Origin: Litomosoides sigmodontis
Taxonomy: Eukaryota; Nematoda; Chromadorea; Rhabditida; Onchocercidae
Direction: 5' to 3'
DNA: 64,000 nt
Assembly (NCBI GenBank): GCA_963070105.1
Contig: OY718803.1
Location: 10,299,327 to 10,363,326, forward strand
Made by a program: the position numbers and the translations under genes. Of the stretch, positions 22,401 to 33,318 are shown piece by piece (position 1 is the first letter of the stretch; each line of letters opens with the position of its first letter). The notes beneath the pieces are model-generated. The model saw only the letters and a list, made by a program, of their open reading frames with translations. It had not been told where the DNA came from and ran no database searches.

Positions 22401-25400
22401 CGTAACTGGAACTTTTCCTTGCGCTGACGTCCTTAAATTCTCATTTTTTTTATTGTCATCATTGCTACTGGAAGTACTGTCAGAAGAACTCCCTGGTTTC
22501 TTTGTAGTAGGAGCATTTTTTAAAATGGTGGATGGCGTAGTTGGAACTGCTTTTCCATGAACTTTTCGCTGCACTTCCATCCGCAAGCCTTTTCTCGTAT
22601 CCTCATCACTATTAGAAGTGCTGTCAGATGAACTTTCAGATGATTTTCTTACGGAAACAGAACTTTTTACACCACTATTTCGTGTAACTGGAACTGTTTT
22701 CTCTGAAACTTTTCCTTGCGCTGATGGCCTGAAACTCTCATTTGCATTACCATCATCATCGCTGCTCGAAGTACTGTCCGATGAGCTCCCCGGTTTCTTT
22801 GTAGTAGGCGCATTTTTTAAAATGGTGGATGGCGTAGTTGGAACTGCTTTTCCATGAACTTTTCGTTGCACTTCCACTCGCAAGCCTTTTCTCGTATCCT
22901 CATCACTATTAGAAGTGCTGTCAGACGAACTTTCGGATGATTTTCTTACGGTAGCAGCACTTTTCACACCACCATTTCGAGAAATTGGAATTGTTTTCTC
23001 TGAAGCTTTTGCTTGCGCTGATAGCCTGAAACTCTCATTTGCATTATCATCATCATCGCTGCTGGAAGTACTGTCGGATGAGCTCCCTGCTTTCTTCGCA
23101 CGAGGTGCATTTTTTAAGTTGGCGCATGGCGTGGTTGGAACTACTTTTCCAGGAACCATTTGCGCTGCTGAATGCAAACTATTCTTCGAGTCGTCATCAC
23201 TACTAGAAGTACTATCAGATGAACTTATTAGTTTCTTTGTAACAGTTGCATTTTTGACGGTTGGCGTGGTTGGAGTTGCTTTTCCTGGAATTTTCATTTG
23301 CACTGCTAACTGCAAACCATTCTTCTTAGCATCCTCATCACTACTAGAAGTACTGTCAGATAAACTTTTAGATGATTTTCTTATATGAGCTGAACTTTTC
23401 ATATCACTATTTCCCGCAACTGGAACTTTTCTTTGCATTGGTGCCCTCAAATTCTCATTTATTTTACCGCCATCGCTGCTACTGGAAGTACTGTCAGACG
23501 AACTCCCTGATTTCTTTGTAGTAGGTGCATTTTTTAAATTGGCAGATGGCGTGGTTGAAACTGTTTTTCTAAGAACTTTTCTTTGCACTTCCAATTGTAA
23601 GCCTTTTCCGGTATCCCCATCGCTGTTGGAAGTGCTGTCAGATGAACCTTCAGACAGTTTTTTCGTAGGGATCATCACATTTTTTAAATTGCCACTTAGC
23701 GGAACTGTTTTCTCCGATACCTTTCCTTGTCCTGACCTCATATCTTTCGGTGGATCCTCATCACTACTAGAAGAACTGTCAGATGTGCTTTCAGATGGCT
23801 TTTTTACGAAAGAAACACTTTTTAAATCACTATTTCGTGTAACTGGAATTGTTTTTTCCGAAACTTTTCCTTGAACTGACGGCCTGAAACTATCGTTGGC
23901 ATTAACGTCACTGTCGCTGCTGGAAGTGCTGTCGGATGAACTGCCCTGTATCTTTCTACGAGACGCATCTTTTGGCGTAGTTGGAACTACTTTTCCAAGA
24001 GCTTTTCTTTGCACTGCTAACCGCATATCATTCTTATTCGTATCCTCATCACTACTGGAAGTACTGTCAGATGAGCTTTCACGTGGTTTTTTCCCAAAAG
24101 CAGAACCTTCGCCATATCTTGCAATTGGAACGTTTCTTTGCACCGGCATCCTCGAATTCTTCTTTGCATTATCGTCACTATCGCTACTGGAAGTACTATC
24201 GGATGAACTGCCTGGTTTCCTTGTATGAGGCGCATTTTTTAAGTCGGCGCTTGGCGTGGTCGGAACTACTTTTCCAGGAGCTTTCCTTTGCACGGCTAAC
24301 GACAAATCCTTGTTCGCATTCTCATCGCTACTAGAAGTGCTATCGGATGAACTATCAGATGGTTTTTTTGCAGGAGCACTTTTTAACTCATTTCGTATAA
24401 CTGGAACTGTTTTCTCTCGAAGTTTTCCTTGCACTGACGGCCTCAAACTCTCATTTGCAACATCATCACTGCTGCTGGAAGTGCTGTCAACATTTTCAGA
24501 TTTTTTCGCAGGAGTTGCATTTTTCAGGTTCGCTTTTAGTGCAACTGAAGATGCTTTTTTAAGACTCCTTTCTTTCACACCCGCATCTACATCATTATCA
24601 CTACTGGTCGTGCTGTCGGACGAACTTCCGGGAGCAGCACTGTTCTTCAAATTAGCATTTAACTCAATCCTCGCTTTCGCATTATCAGGAGGCACGTGAA
24701 CTTCAACAGACTTCGCATTTCTTTTCGATGAGGTCAAATCCCTGGATTTAGACGATTTCGCTTGTACCTTTTTATTTCCAAACTGCCTCTAAAAACAATT
24801 TTCAAAAAATTGCATGAAAATTTTTTTTTATAAAACTGAATACATAAGATCGGAATTCGAAATAATCACATCAATAAATATTTTTAGTCTATTTTTTTTA
24901 ATTTTTTGAAATTTTTTTAAAAAATAAGTCAACGTTTTAAAAGCAAAAGTTTCCGAAAATTTAAAAAAAAAAGGTTTCTAACCAATGATACTTTTTTGCT
25001 GTCATCACTGCTAGATAATGATGAGGTTCTAACACTCGGTTGATTTGTTGGTTGACCTACTTTGCCCTTCATCTGTAAAGACTCTCTTGGTGAATCAAAC
25101 GCTTTAAAACTCAAAAAAAGGTGTTTTAAAGGATAATGAACTCAATTATGTCACTTTATCAGTAGCTCAGCGCGACCGTAATTGCGGCCAGTTGAGCGAC
25201 GGTATGATTTAAGGCACCGCTTAAACTATAACGGCACTAGCCGTCTAGTTCTGATGCGCCTAAATGAATTCCACCAATTCAGGATCTCAAAAGCAAGGAA
25301 ATGCGCTCACACCATAAATTCTGTTCCCTACTTTATGAAGGAAAGGCAAAACTAAGCCGGATATCTGAATCAGATCTTACAGATAATGATGAAGGGGCAG

Positions 25401-26160
25401 ACTGCTTCGTTCCAGTACCAGTGATTAATTTTGCCTGAAATTAGCTTTAGTATATATCACGTCCCAGCCAACAAGCGAATAGACATGTCCTGTCAAAAAA
25501 AAAGTGAAAGTATTACAAGCAGTTTAATTAACTCCAACTTTAAAAATTTAATACTAACTTGAACAATATCCCAAAAAAATTTCTGGAACAACTCAGCACG
25601 AATGATTTTAGCGATAAGTAGTGCCGATGAACATAACAATCAAGTATGTTACTTAAACAGTACTATGGTTCCAGAAGTTAAATACAACTCTTATTTTGGT
25701 CAAACAGAAAACTCATATATAAAAAACTACCGCTGCTTGCTTGGTTGGATGATCACTATCTGAGCTGTCACTCGAATCATCTATTTCATGCTGCCTTAAA
25801 GCCTTTTTAACAACCGGTGGGCTACTGATAATGCCACTCGCACCACGCTTTCGACAAACAATTTCATTATACTCCTTTACAACTTCTTTTAGTGGCTTGA
25901 AATGACCAGATGATCGCTGGAAAGTTACCACGTCTGTACTGGTTAAACAATAAAAAATAAAGTCGCAAACAAAAAACAAAAATTTAAGACTAATCATCGC
26001 CAAAATCTGAATTCAGTAACAACAGTTTAAGAGATACCCGTCTTTTTTCTAATTCATCTCTTCGTTGTGCGCTGAATACTTTGTTCACCAATTTTGGTTC
26101 TTCTTTGATAAGGTGATCGTAAAATAACACGTCGAAATCGATTACAGGTGATTCCGTCAT
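19490..26160 (-). CDS. NOLC1: Nopp140 (NOLC1/DAO-5 type) nucleolar phosphoprotein, expanded
   Basis: Ten exons (minus): 26160-26038, 25916-25731, 25434-25381, 25072-24992, 24788-20824, 20660-20600, 20494-20400, 20258-20207, 20015-19929 and 19654-19490. Phases agree at every junction; total 1,622 residues. The 5' acceptor TTTTCAG at 26179-26173 leaves 12 bases before the ATG, suiting a spliced leader. Residues ~10-75 hold a weak LisH-like helix pair. Residues ~150-1470 alternate SSSDSTSSSD acidic CK2-type clusters with Lys/Pro-rich basic linkers (PGKVVPTTP), about 18 regular and several irregular repeats. Residues ~1544-1602 are the SRP40 C-terminal domain: PFRRV, DNSYRMK, YDQWGRKAYEDM, GKGFRHEKTKKKRGSY. 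Nopp140 shuttles between nucleolus and Cajal bodies and chaperones snoRNPs and RNA polymerase I. It is more than twice the length of human NOLC1 (about 700). The second-exon acceptor (TTTCCAG) was chosen for phase. The start of the long exon is unambiguous. Confidence 0.9.
22180..24640 (-). repeat. Acidic-serine / basic linker repeats within Nopp140
   Basis: About 18 copies of a roughly 40-50 residue unit: a SSSDSTSSSD-type cluster ending in D/E/N, a short linker, a basic VQRKVxGK segment and a PTTP or LKNA motif. Two adjacent copies (around 22500-22620 and 22800-22920) are nearly identical in DNA, showing recent unit duplication. Beyond this block, towards 20950, the serine clusters continue but the spacing is irregular. 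Confidence 0.85.
25150..25295. other. GC-rich intronic insert with tRNA-like A box
   Basis: Within the third intron of Nopp140, a stretch far richer in G+C and CpG than its flanks begins with TAGCTCAGCGCG at 25163-25174. This matches the RNA polymerase III A-box shape TRGCNNAGYNGG. A weak B-box-like TAGTTCTGATGC lies ~70 bases on. A tRNA-derived SINE fragment or an intron-hosted small RNA are both possible. No poly(A) tail or target duplication could be seen. The same element recurs at 38979-39124. Confidence 0.3.
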
Positions 26161-26300
26161 AGCATATGATTCCTGAAAATTTAATAGAGATCGATAGGAA
26201 AAGGTCTACAACGACGAGCTAGCCATAATCACGAACTATGTTTATTCCTGCTACGCTTTGAAAGTACAAAATCATAAACACTCTGATATTCCTCTGAACA

Positions 26301-26500
26301 NNNNNNNNNNNNNNNNNNNNNNNNNNNNNNNNNNNNNNNNNNNNNNNNNNNNNNNNNNNNNNNNNNNNNNNNNNNNNNNNNNNNNNNNNNNNNNNNNNNN
26401 NNNNNNNNNNNNNNNNNNNNNNNNNNNNNNNNNNNNNNNNNNNNNNNNNNNNNNNNNNNNNNNNNNNNNNNNNNNNNNNNNNNNNNNNNNNNNNNNNNNN
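26301..26500. other. Assembly gap, 200 N
   Basis: Exactly 200 unknown bases, a round placeholder length. Left of it is the Nopp140 5' flank; right of it, mid-codon-frame, is the tail of the giant exon. Any reading frame spanning it is meaningless. Confidence 1.
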
Positions 26501-29094
26501 AGTGGTAGTGAATATCGGAGATATCGTGAAGTGGAACCACCCACGTTGCGTTCAGAATCGGAGCAGAAAACGACTGATTTTGACGCATCTGTCAGTGGTG
26601 GAAGAGATACTGGACGACCTTTGCCGATCGGCATTGCGCATCCTGTGCCGAAAGTTCCACCAGTGCCACCTACCCTAAGATTTCATGAAATTCCCCCTAT
26701 ACCCAAAATTCCCGAAATTCCTCCAATACCCAAAATTCCAGATATTCCTCGTATACCCAGAATTCCGGATATTCCTTCTATACCCAAAATTCCTCCCATA
26801 CCGAAAATTCCTGAAATCCCTCCTATACCCAAAATTCCGGAAATACCTCCTATGTCTAGTGCTCCGGAAATGCCCAGAATTGAGCGCTACGAGAAAGTCT
26901 CCGAAACTATGTCAACACCTCTTGATTTTGCCTATCACCGCAAAACTCGTGAAGTGGACTATTGGATTGAACGGCGTTCAGAGCGTCAGTCAAAGCCGAG
27001 TCGTGACCTTACTGCTGATATCGGCATCGACTTGGCGTCGGATACCAACTGGGATGAGCATCATTTGTCTGGAACTTATCCGCGAAGTACTTATGAAGTA
27101 CGTTCCGATAAAATAACTGCACGAAAGGTCTCTCCAACTTCAAATTTACATTGGACAACGGTCAGTGAAACAACATCCGTCTCGTATAAGAAACGTATCT
27201 CTATTGAACGTCGCCGATCGCATCAAACTTTACCGCCCCATTTTTCGACCTATCGACGCCAATATCGACCATCAACACCAGCACCCGAAGTTTCGGCTTA
27301 TGCTCGTCACGACAAAGGTATTTTTGAGAGCAGTACATTACCTCGAACATATGCCGGAGTTGCCATCGAAGGTGGTTTACGCGCGCAACGCGCTAGATGT
27401 GAAACCTCATCTTTACCTACTACCTATTATTCCAAAACTGAAACAAGGGTTAGTTCTAAAGGCTTGTTGTAAAATTTTATTAGTTAAGTTTGAAAGTATT
27501 ATTTCTTGTCAAAACTTTTTCTTCTTTTGGAAGATTAAACTAAAATGCACGAATAACTCGTAGTTTTTATATGATTGAGATTGTAGTTGTAGCCCAGCAA
27601 ATCAATAATCCATTTTTGACTATTGTTATTGTGCAGCGTAATCTGGTTCGCTACGATCTACCACGTCCCTCATCACCACCACGTTATGAGTACTGGCTTG
27701 GAGAACGTAACAAATGGACTGTGGAAGGTTCGCCAAGACAATTATCATCTGTCACTGATCAAAATGGTCGTTCAGTACATGACGACCGATATGTGAGACG
27801 TAAGTTTAATTGGCTGATACGTTTAACACTTTGAACAAATAGAGTGAATTGATTTCATTGTCTTGGATTTTTCATTACCCTAAAAATAGAAACTATTTTT
27901 CCATGATTTTATCTCATCTTACTTTCAGTAATGTTAGTATGAGCTTGAATTTGTGCATCATCGTTACTATAGTTTCATAATTCGTAACTAATAAATTTTG
28001 TATTTTGAATCGTTTGTTCACTTTTAGGTACTAAACAAGAGGCTTTACATTATCAAAAATCTAACCTTGAGGAAATACCTATAGTTTCATTGATAAAAGA
28101 TTTACCGATGATAGAAGATGGAGCTATTGAATGTTCATGCTCAACCGTATTGCCAGCACCAAAAATAGAAACACAAGGTTAGTACTGCATTCGCTCGGCT
28201 TTTTTTAAAATGCTATTTTATTAGATACAAAATAAGCTGTTCAAGAAAGAGTAGTTTATCAAAAAGGATCTCGAATTAGAAAAATTAGGTGATGATTACA
28301 AGCATTGTTAGAGCAAATATGAATTTATTGCATTAATTGTGGTATTCAGATTTGCACTTTTTCTGCCCAAAAAATCCAGAAAAAGCAATAAACGTGTGAA
28401 ATAATTTTTTATATTCAGATACTACTATTTCAAGTAATTTAAATTTTGAACGAATTTGGAATTGCCAAAAGTAATTCCTATTTAATGTTATTTTCCATTG
28501 TTAAATTAGCTTATTACGATTTAAAAATTTTGAACAAGATTTTCGAGCAATTCAATATATGTTTTGAAATTATTTTAATCTTTTCAAAATCATCATATAG
28601 CACACATTTATAGCTGTATATCAGATTCAATACTTCCAAAGTCTTACTTACTTAATATGTGACATTATCATACAGTGGTTCATAATTTCCAGCACATAAA
28701 AAATGAGGTTATTGTGTTATTACTGACAACACTTGCTACATTGGTCAAAGCCAATGCAAATATTTTAACATATTATAAAAATTTACATTAACTTTCAAGC
28801 TGTTTGCATTAATATCAAGAATTATCATCGGTAACATATAGGAACAAATGAAATATACCCCATACATATTAAATTTTCATTACGAAGAAATTATTGTATT
28901 TCTTATTTGACTGTTTAATTACCTCCTTTAATTGCATTAATGTCGGTAAAATTCATCCATTGTTAGTCGCAAAAAAAAAAGAAAGAAACTAGCAAATTGC
29001 AGATTTAACACCTGGTGAACATTCCCGTCCAAGTCGATCAGCACCATTACGTCGTGCAAGACAACGTATTCGTAATTTGTGCACGATGTTGTAA
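26501..29094 (+). CDS. Giant repeat protein tail, second copy (truncated by the gap)
   Basis: Exons 26501-27448, 27637-27799, 28028-28177 and 29003-29094, the same as the last part of the gene ending at 15265. The first codon after the gap is in frame (Ser-Gly-Ser-Glu). It lacks the whole repeat array. It is not an independent gene if the overlap reading is correct. Confidence 0.75.
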
Positions 29095-30834
29095 CGTGAT
29101 GTTTACTGTATTGTGACACTCCGGAAATCGGAGGTTACTCTCTACGAGCAGAAATATCATGAATCTACTCTCAAATTTCTCGAATCATTTCCACGTAAAA
29201 AAATAGTAACTTCGAGCGATATCGGTTGTTGCTGTGAATTATGCGTAGCATCTTAAAATTATTGTTGTAACAGGCAGGGTTGAGCGTCTGCAGAAGAAGT
29301 TTTCCATGAAATTCAATTTTTTAGGTGTTTTGGAAATGTATGAGAATTAATTGCCTTATTTATATATGTATTAATTTTTAAATTCTTTGAGACTATGTTT
29401 GCTTGCAAAAAAAGAACTAGTAATTCCATGCTTTTTAATTAAATGTGTAGAAAGGCAGCATATTGATTGAAATGCGTTTTGGGAAATGCCCAAAAATTAT
29501 ATAGCTAGCTGAAGCATTTCGAAAGCACCAAAAAATTGAATTGTTAGAAGGATTTTTTTTTAAATTTAACTTCTAGCGGATGCTGTGACTTCTTTAGCCG
29601 TTGCACATAATTATTTTTAAAGGATGAATTATAAATATGCGACAGTTTTGCTTACATCGATCATTGATACAAAAAGCTATTTGTTCGACCCTTGTTATAT
29701 AGTATTATCAGTTGAGTAATAATTTTAAGTTGTTTTTGTTGTTATTCCATTGCTTTTCTCGGTATAGTTGGATAAGATTCATTTGACATTGATGGAATTG
29801 CTTAACAATTCGAAAAATAAATTTAAAAAGAAAAAAACGACGAAATAATTTTTGCATTGTAACCAATCGTTTACAAGACAAACAATCTCGCCAACTTTTC
29901 CTGATTTTTAATCACCACAACTCTTTTTTATCATTTTATAATAGCAAATTAGTTTTTACAGGTATCTCTATTTTAAATGTAAATTGACGAAACATCGTCG
30001 CAGCTGTCTTTTGCTTATGAATTTTCATTTTTATTAATTTTTAAAATTTTACTTTTGCGAGAAAATTCATAAGCAATTTGTCGGCTATGATGATGATGCT
30101 AAATGGAACGAACAGGAGAAAAGGAAAAAATAGTACCAGTCATTTCCATCCATTTAATCTAGAATTAAATGATTGGAAACACTTCTGCATGCTTTTTAAC
30201 CACTTCCTTTTTTCCATCTCAATCTTTGTAATTATTACGAAAAATCCTGGTATATATTACGTGTCTTCCATTTGAAATAATTATTAATAATGAATAAACG
30301 ATCTTCCCCTTATCGGCTCACATAATTCAACCACTCCATTTCCATGTAAAAATATTTTCTCATTCTTTTCAACCATTCATCTTGCTCGCTTCATGAACTA
30401 CGCTAGTTCACTCTTGCTTTCATATACAGCAATCTCAATTGCTCCCGCTTGCACATAAAATATAGAAATTTAACGCCAATATTTACACTTACATGCAAAT
30501 ACGCTTAAACCAACCACTCCCTTCCTCCTTCCGCTACTGTTCGAGCTCGTAATCTATATAAAAAGTGATTGCAGTCAGTGCTCACCCAACCAAGCACTAA
30601 AAAGAATACACCAACGAAAAGCTTCCTGTATCTTTATTATATAATATGCTTGCTATACACAACACTCATTCAGTTATGACCGTAGGATTATTTGAGACAC
30701 CAAATGCTTCTCTACTAGTTCTGGCCAACCATTTTAAACCATGCAAAAAAGTTCATGAGAAAAAGTAGAGATCTTTATACAGCATCTCATAAGGGCAACA
30801 GACAACAATAATTCAATAAAACAAAGTTTCTGCA

Positions 30835-32461
30835 TCAAACATCAGATGTTATCCTCTTGATCAATTCAGCTACTTCATGGAACAAGTCTGCGTAATCTGG
30901 ATGTTCTTTTATGAGAAGTAATATAGCCGCCCTTTTATGTCCTCAAATATTTCATTAAACTGAGAATGGGAAAATGAATTCAAACAAAATATCTTAAAAG
31001 GGAACAAGTGAAGAATGTCAAAAAGGATGGTATTACGAGCCCACAAGCTCGGCTATTTTGAATAAGTCGTGAACGGCTATTTTGATAAGTCGAATCGTGA
31101 ACAGTTACATAATGAAAAAGTAGCCAGGAAAAAAGCATCGTAACTACTACCGAAAGAAATGTAGGGCCATTTTTATGCAAAACCAAACTGTTATCATAAA
31201 ATAAAACATAACCTGACAGTTATCTCATAAAATGAAACATAGAATAAATTCAGAATAAATGGAAGAATTCCGAAATCTTACCAGTGGCCAACCCAAGATG
31301 TTCACGTGATGGTGTAAATACATATGGAATATCTTTTTCTTCGCATATGCCTGGGATATGTGAATAAACATCTACTGGTGATACATTACCTGTAAACATA
31401 TTATCTTTCGATGCTTTTCCTAGATGATGACTCAAACTGCGTAAGATTATTTCTAAGACTACGGGTAATCCGAATTACAGATAATTTGAATAAGTAGCTG
31501 TCTAAACACTTGTACTCCCGAATTCTGAAGTGATAAAAATAAAAAGTACTCCTTTGACGTGAACCAATGAAAACTTAATTAGCAGACGAACGAGCTGTGC
31601 GCCCTCACTAAGTCTTATTCCGAAGATCAATGTACAATGCCAACAACCTGTATACAGCCATATATATGTACCATATGATTTAGACAATCTTAAGAGCAAT
31701 GATATGCCCAACTTAGCTGAAAGATCCTACCTGCGAGCACAACAACACCAGTTTCATTCCTTCTCAAAGCTTTTTGAACGTCGCACATCCCCTGCCTCAA
31801 ACGTTGCTTATCCTTAGAAGCCTAGAAGAAACGAACCTTTCAAATCACAAACATTTTTCAGCATGAACGATCCGTAAGAAAACTACATGAATTAAAAGAA
31901 ATAAGCAAAATTACATTGATACGAGATGAAATTCCCACCTTCTTTATTAATTTGTAAATTTTCTTTGCCACTTTTCTTGGAGCAAGTGGATGGGCAATAG
32001 CATTAACCATAGTACAAAGTTCGTCATATTCATCCTGAAATTCTTCCAGTTCGAGAAAATCCAGCTTGTAATATAGAATATCAGTTCTACAAGTGTTATG
32101 TAAATACAGACTTTGAAAATAAGTTAGGGAACGCGAACTTGAAACAACAGATACAATACGCGAATGAACAATATACGCGACCAAACCTTACTTCCCCTCA
32201 CATGCAATTTGTATCACACTAAACGTAATGCGATCAAAACGTTCTCGACCGTTCTCTCACGTACTAACTGAAACTCTCAAAGTCCGTCAAACCTACGACA
32301 ATACCTACTAAATATTAAACGTCACATACCTGGCTCACGTTAGCTGACATCGGTGTTTCTACTACGCTGCCACCTAAATCATTTACCAATGGCTTCACAT
32401 CATCATCTACCTCCATCTTCACATCAGCACTTGAATGCGAATTCATTTTCGATTTCCCCAT
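30835..32461 (-). CDS. NHP2: NHP2, second copy (assembly duplicate)
   Basis: Identical five-exon structure at offset 13,829: 32461-32330, 32034-31939, 31821-31731, 31389-31282 and 30941-30835. It encodes the same 177 residues as the gene at 17006-18632, where the domain evidence is given. It should be counted once. Confidence 0.85.
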
Positions 32462-33318
32462 TTTGCTTCGATGATCTGCAGTACTCTTCACTTTGTCATT
32501 TTTTGAACACACATGATGCGTGCGTCCGATATACATTTCCCGTCACCTCATTTCTTCATCCTCCAATGCACAGATTACGCCTAGATCGAAATGAAACCAC
32601 CCACCAAATCACCCAGACCACTGACTTATCGCAAGATCAATATAAACCACAATGCAAATGGACTCCCACCTACCCGTAAATACAGTTTGGAAACCTTAGA
32701 AAACTAAGTTTTCGAATACTAAGCGTATAGTATGGACTTATTAATGAAGACACGTGCGTGTTGAAGAACGGGAAGCAAATGTTGCACTCTAATGTTTAAG
32801 CATCGAAAATCAAAATTGTCTCCTCCTCTACACAGAACTGAAAGTAAAATGGAATTTTCCAGAAACTGTAAGTGAACTGGAAGCAGAATTCTGTAAACAA
32901 ACAATCTCTTATGTTTATCTATTATTTGCAATTTTCAACAACTTTCACTAACAACCTCGTCGCAAGAGCAATGATTAATAACCCCGTCATGAAAATCAAC
33001 AAGCAACACTAAAAGAACAGATTTAAATCTTGTCAGCTTTGACCACAAGAAACCAAAAAATACGGACAACAGACCAGCAAAAGTTAGGAACGGCAAAAAC
33101 TAACAACAGTAGCAACACGTCAGGGAGAAATTTTGAAAGCGAAAGGCCAGATAGCCAACTACTGAATAAAATAAAAAGGATAAGAATTCCAACTTTGCAC
33201 GCAACATCAAATTAGCTGGTAACATAGAGACATCAAAAACTAATAAGACTGATAAGAAGTCAAATGGTTCAACTTCAGCCAACACCAGAAAAGACAAGAT
33301 ATTCACCAAAATACTACT

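Larger units (their letters stand above)
12672..26300. repeat. Copy 1 of a 13,629-bp duplicated block
   Basis: This stretch matches 26501-40129 base for base wherever I compared the two, at a constant offset of 13,829. It ends exactly at the run of N. It holds the giant-gene tail, NHP2 and Nopp140. See the entry for 26501-40129 for the interpretation as an assembly overlap. Confidence 0.95.

Noticed and set aside
22099..24699. Several plus-strand ORFs rich in LLEVLSDEL
   Set aside because: Antisense of the Ser/Asp repeats of Nopp140; the composition is forced by the repeat on the real strand.
26229..27472. Reading frames running through the N run
   Set aside because: They join unrelated flanks over unknown bases; the right part is simply the giant-gene tail.
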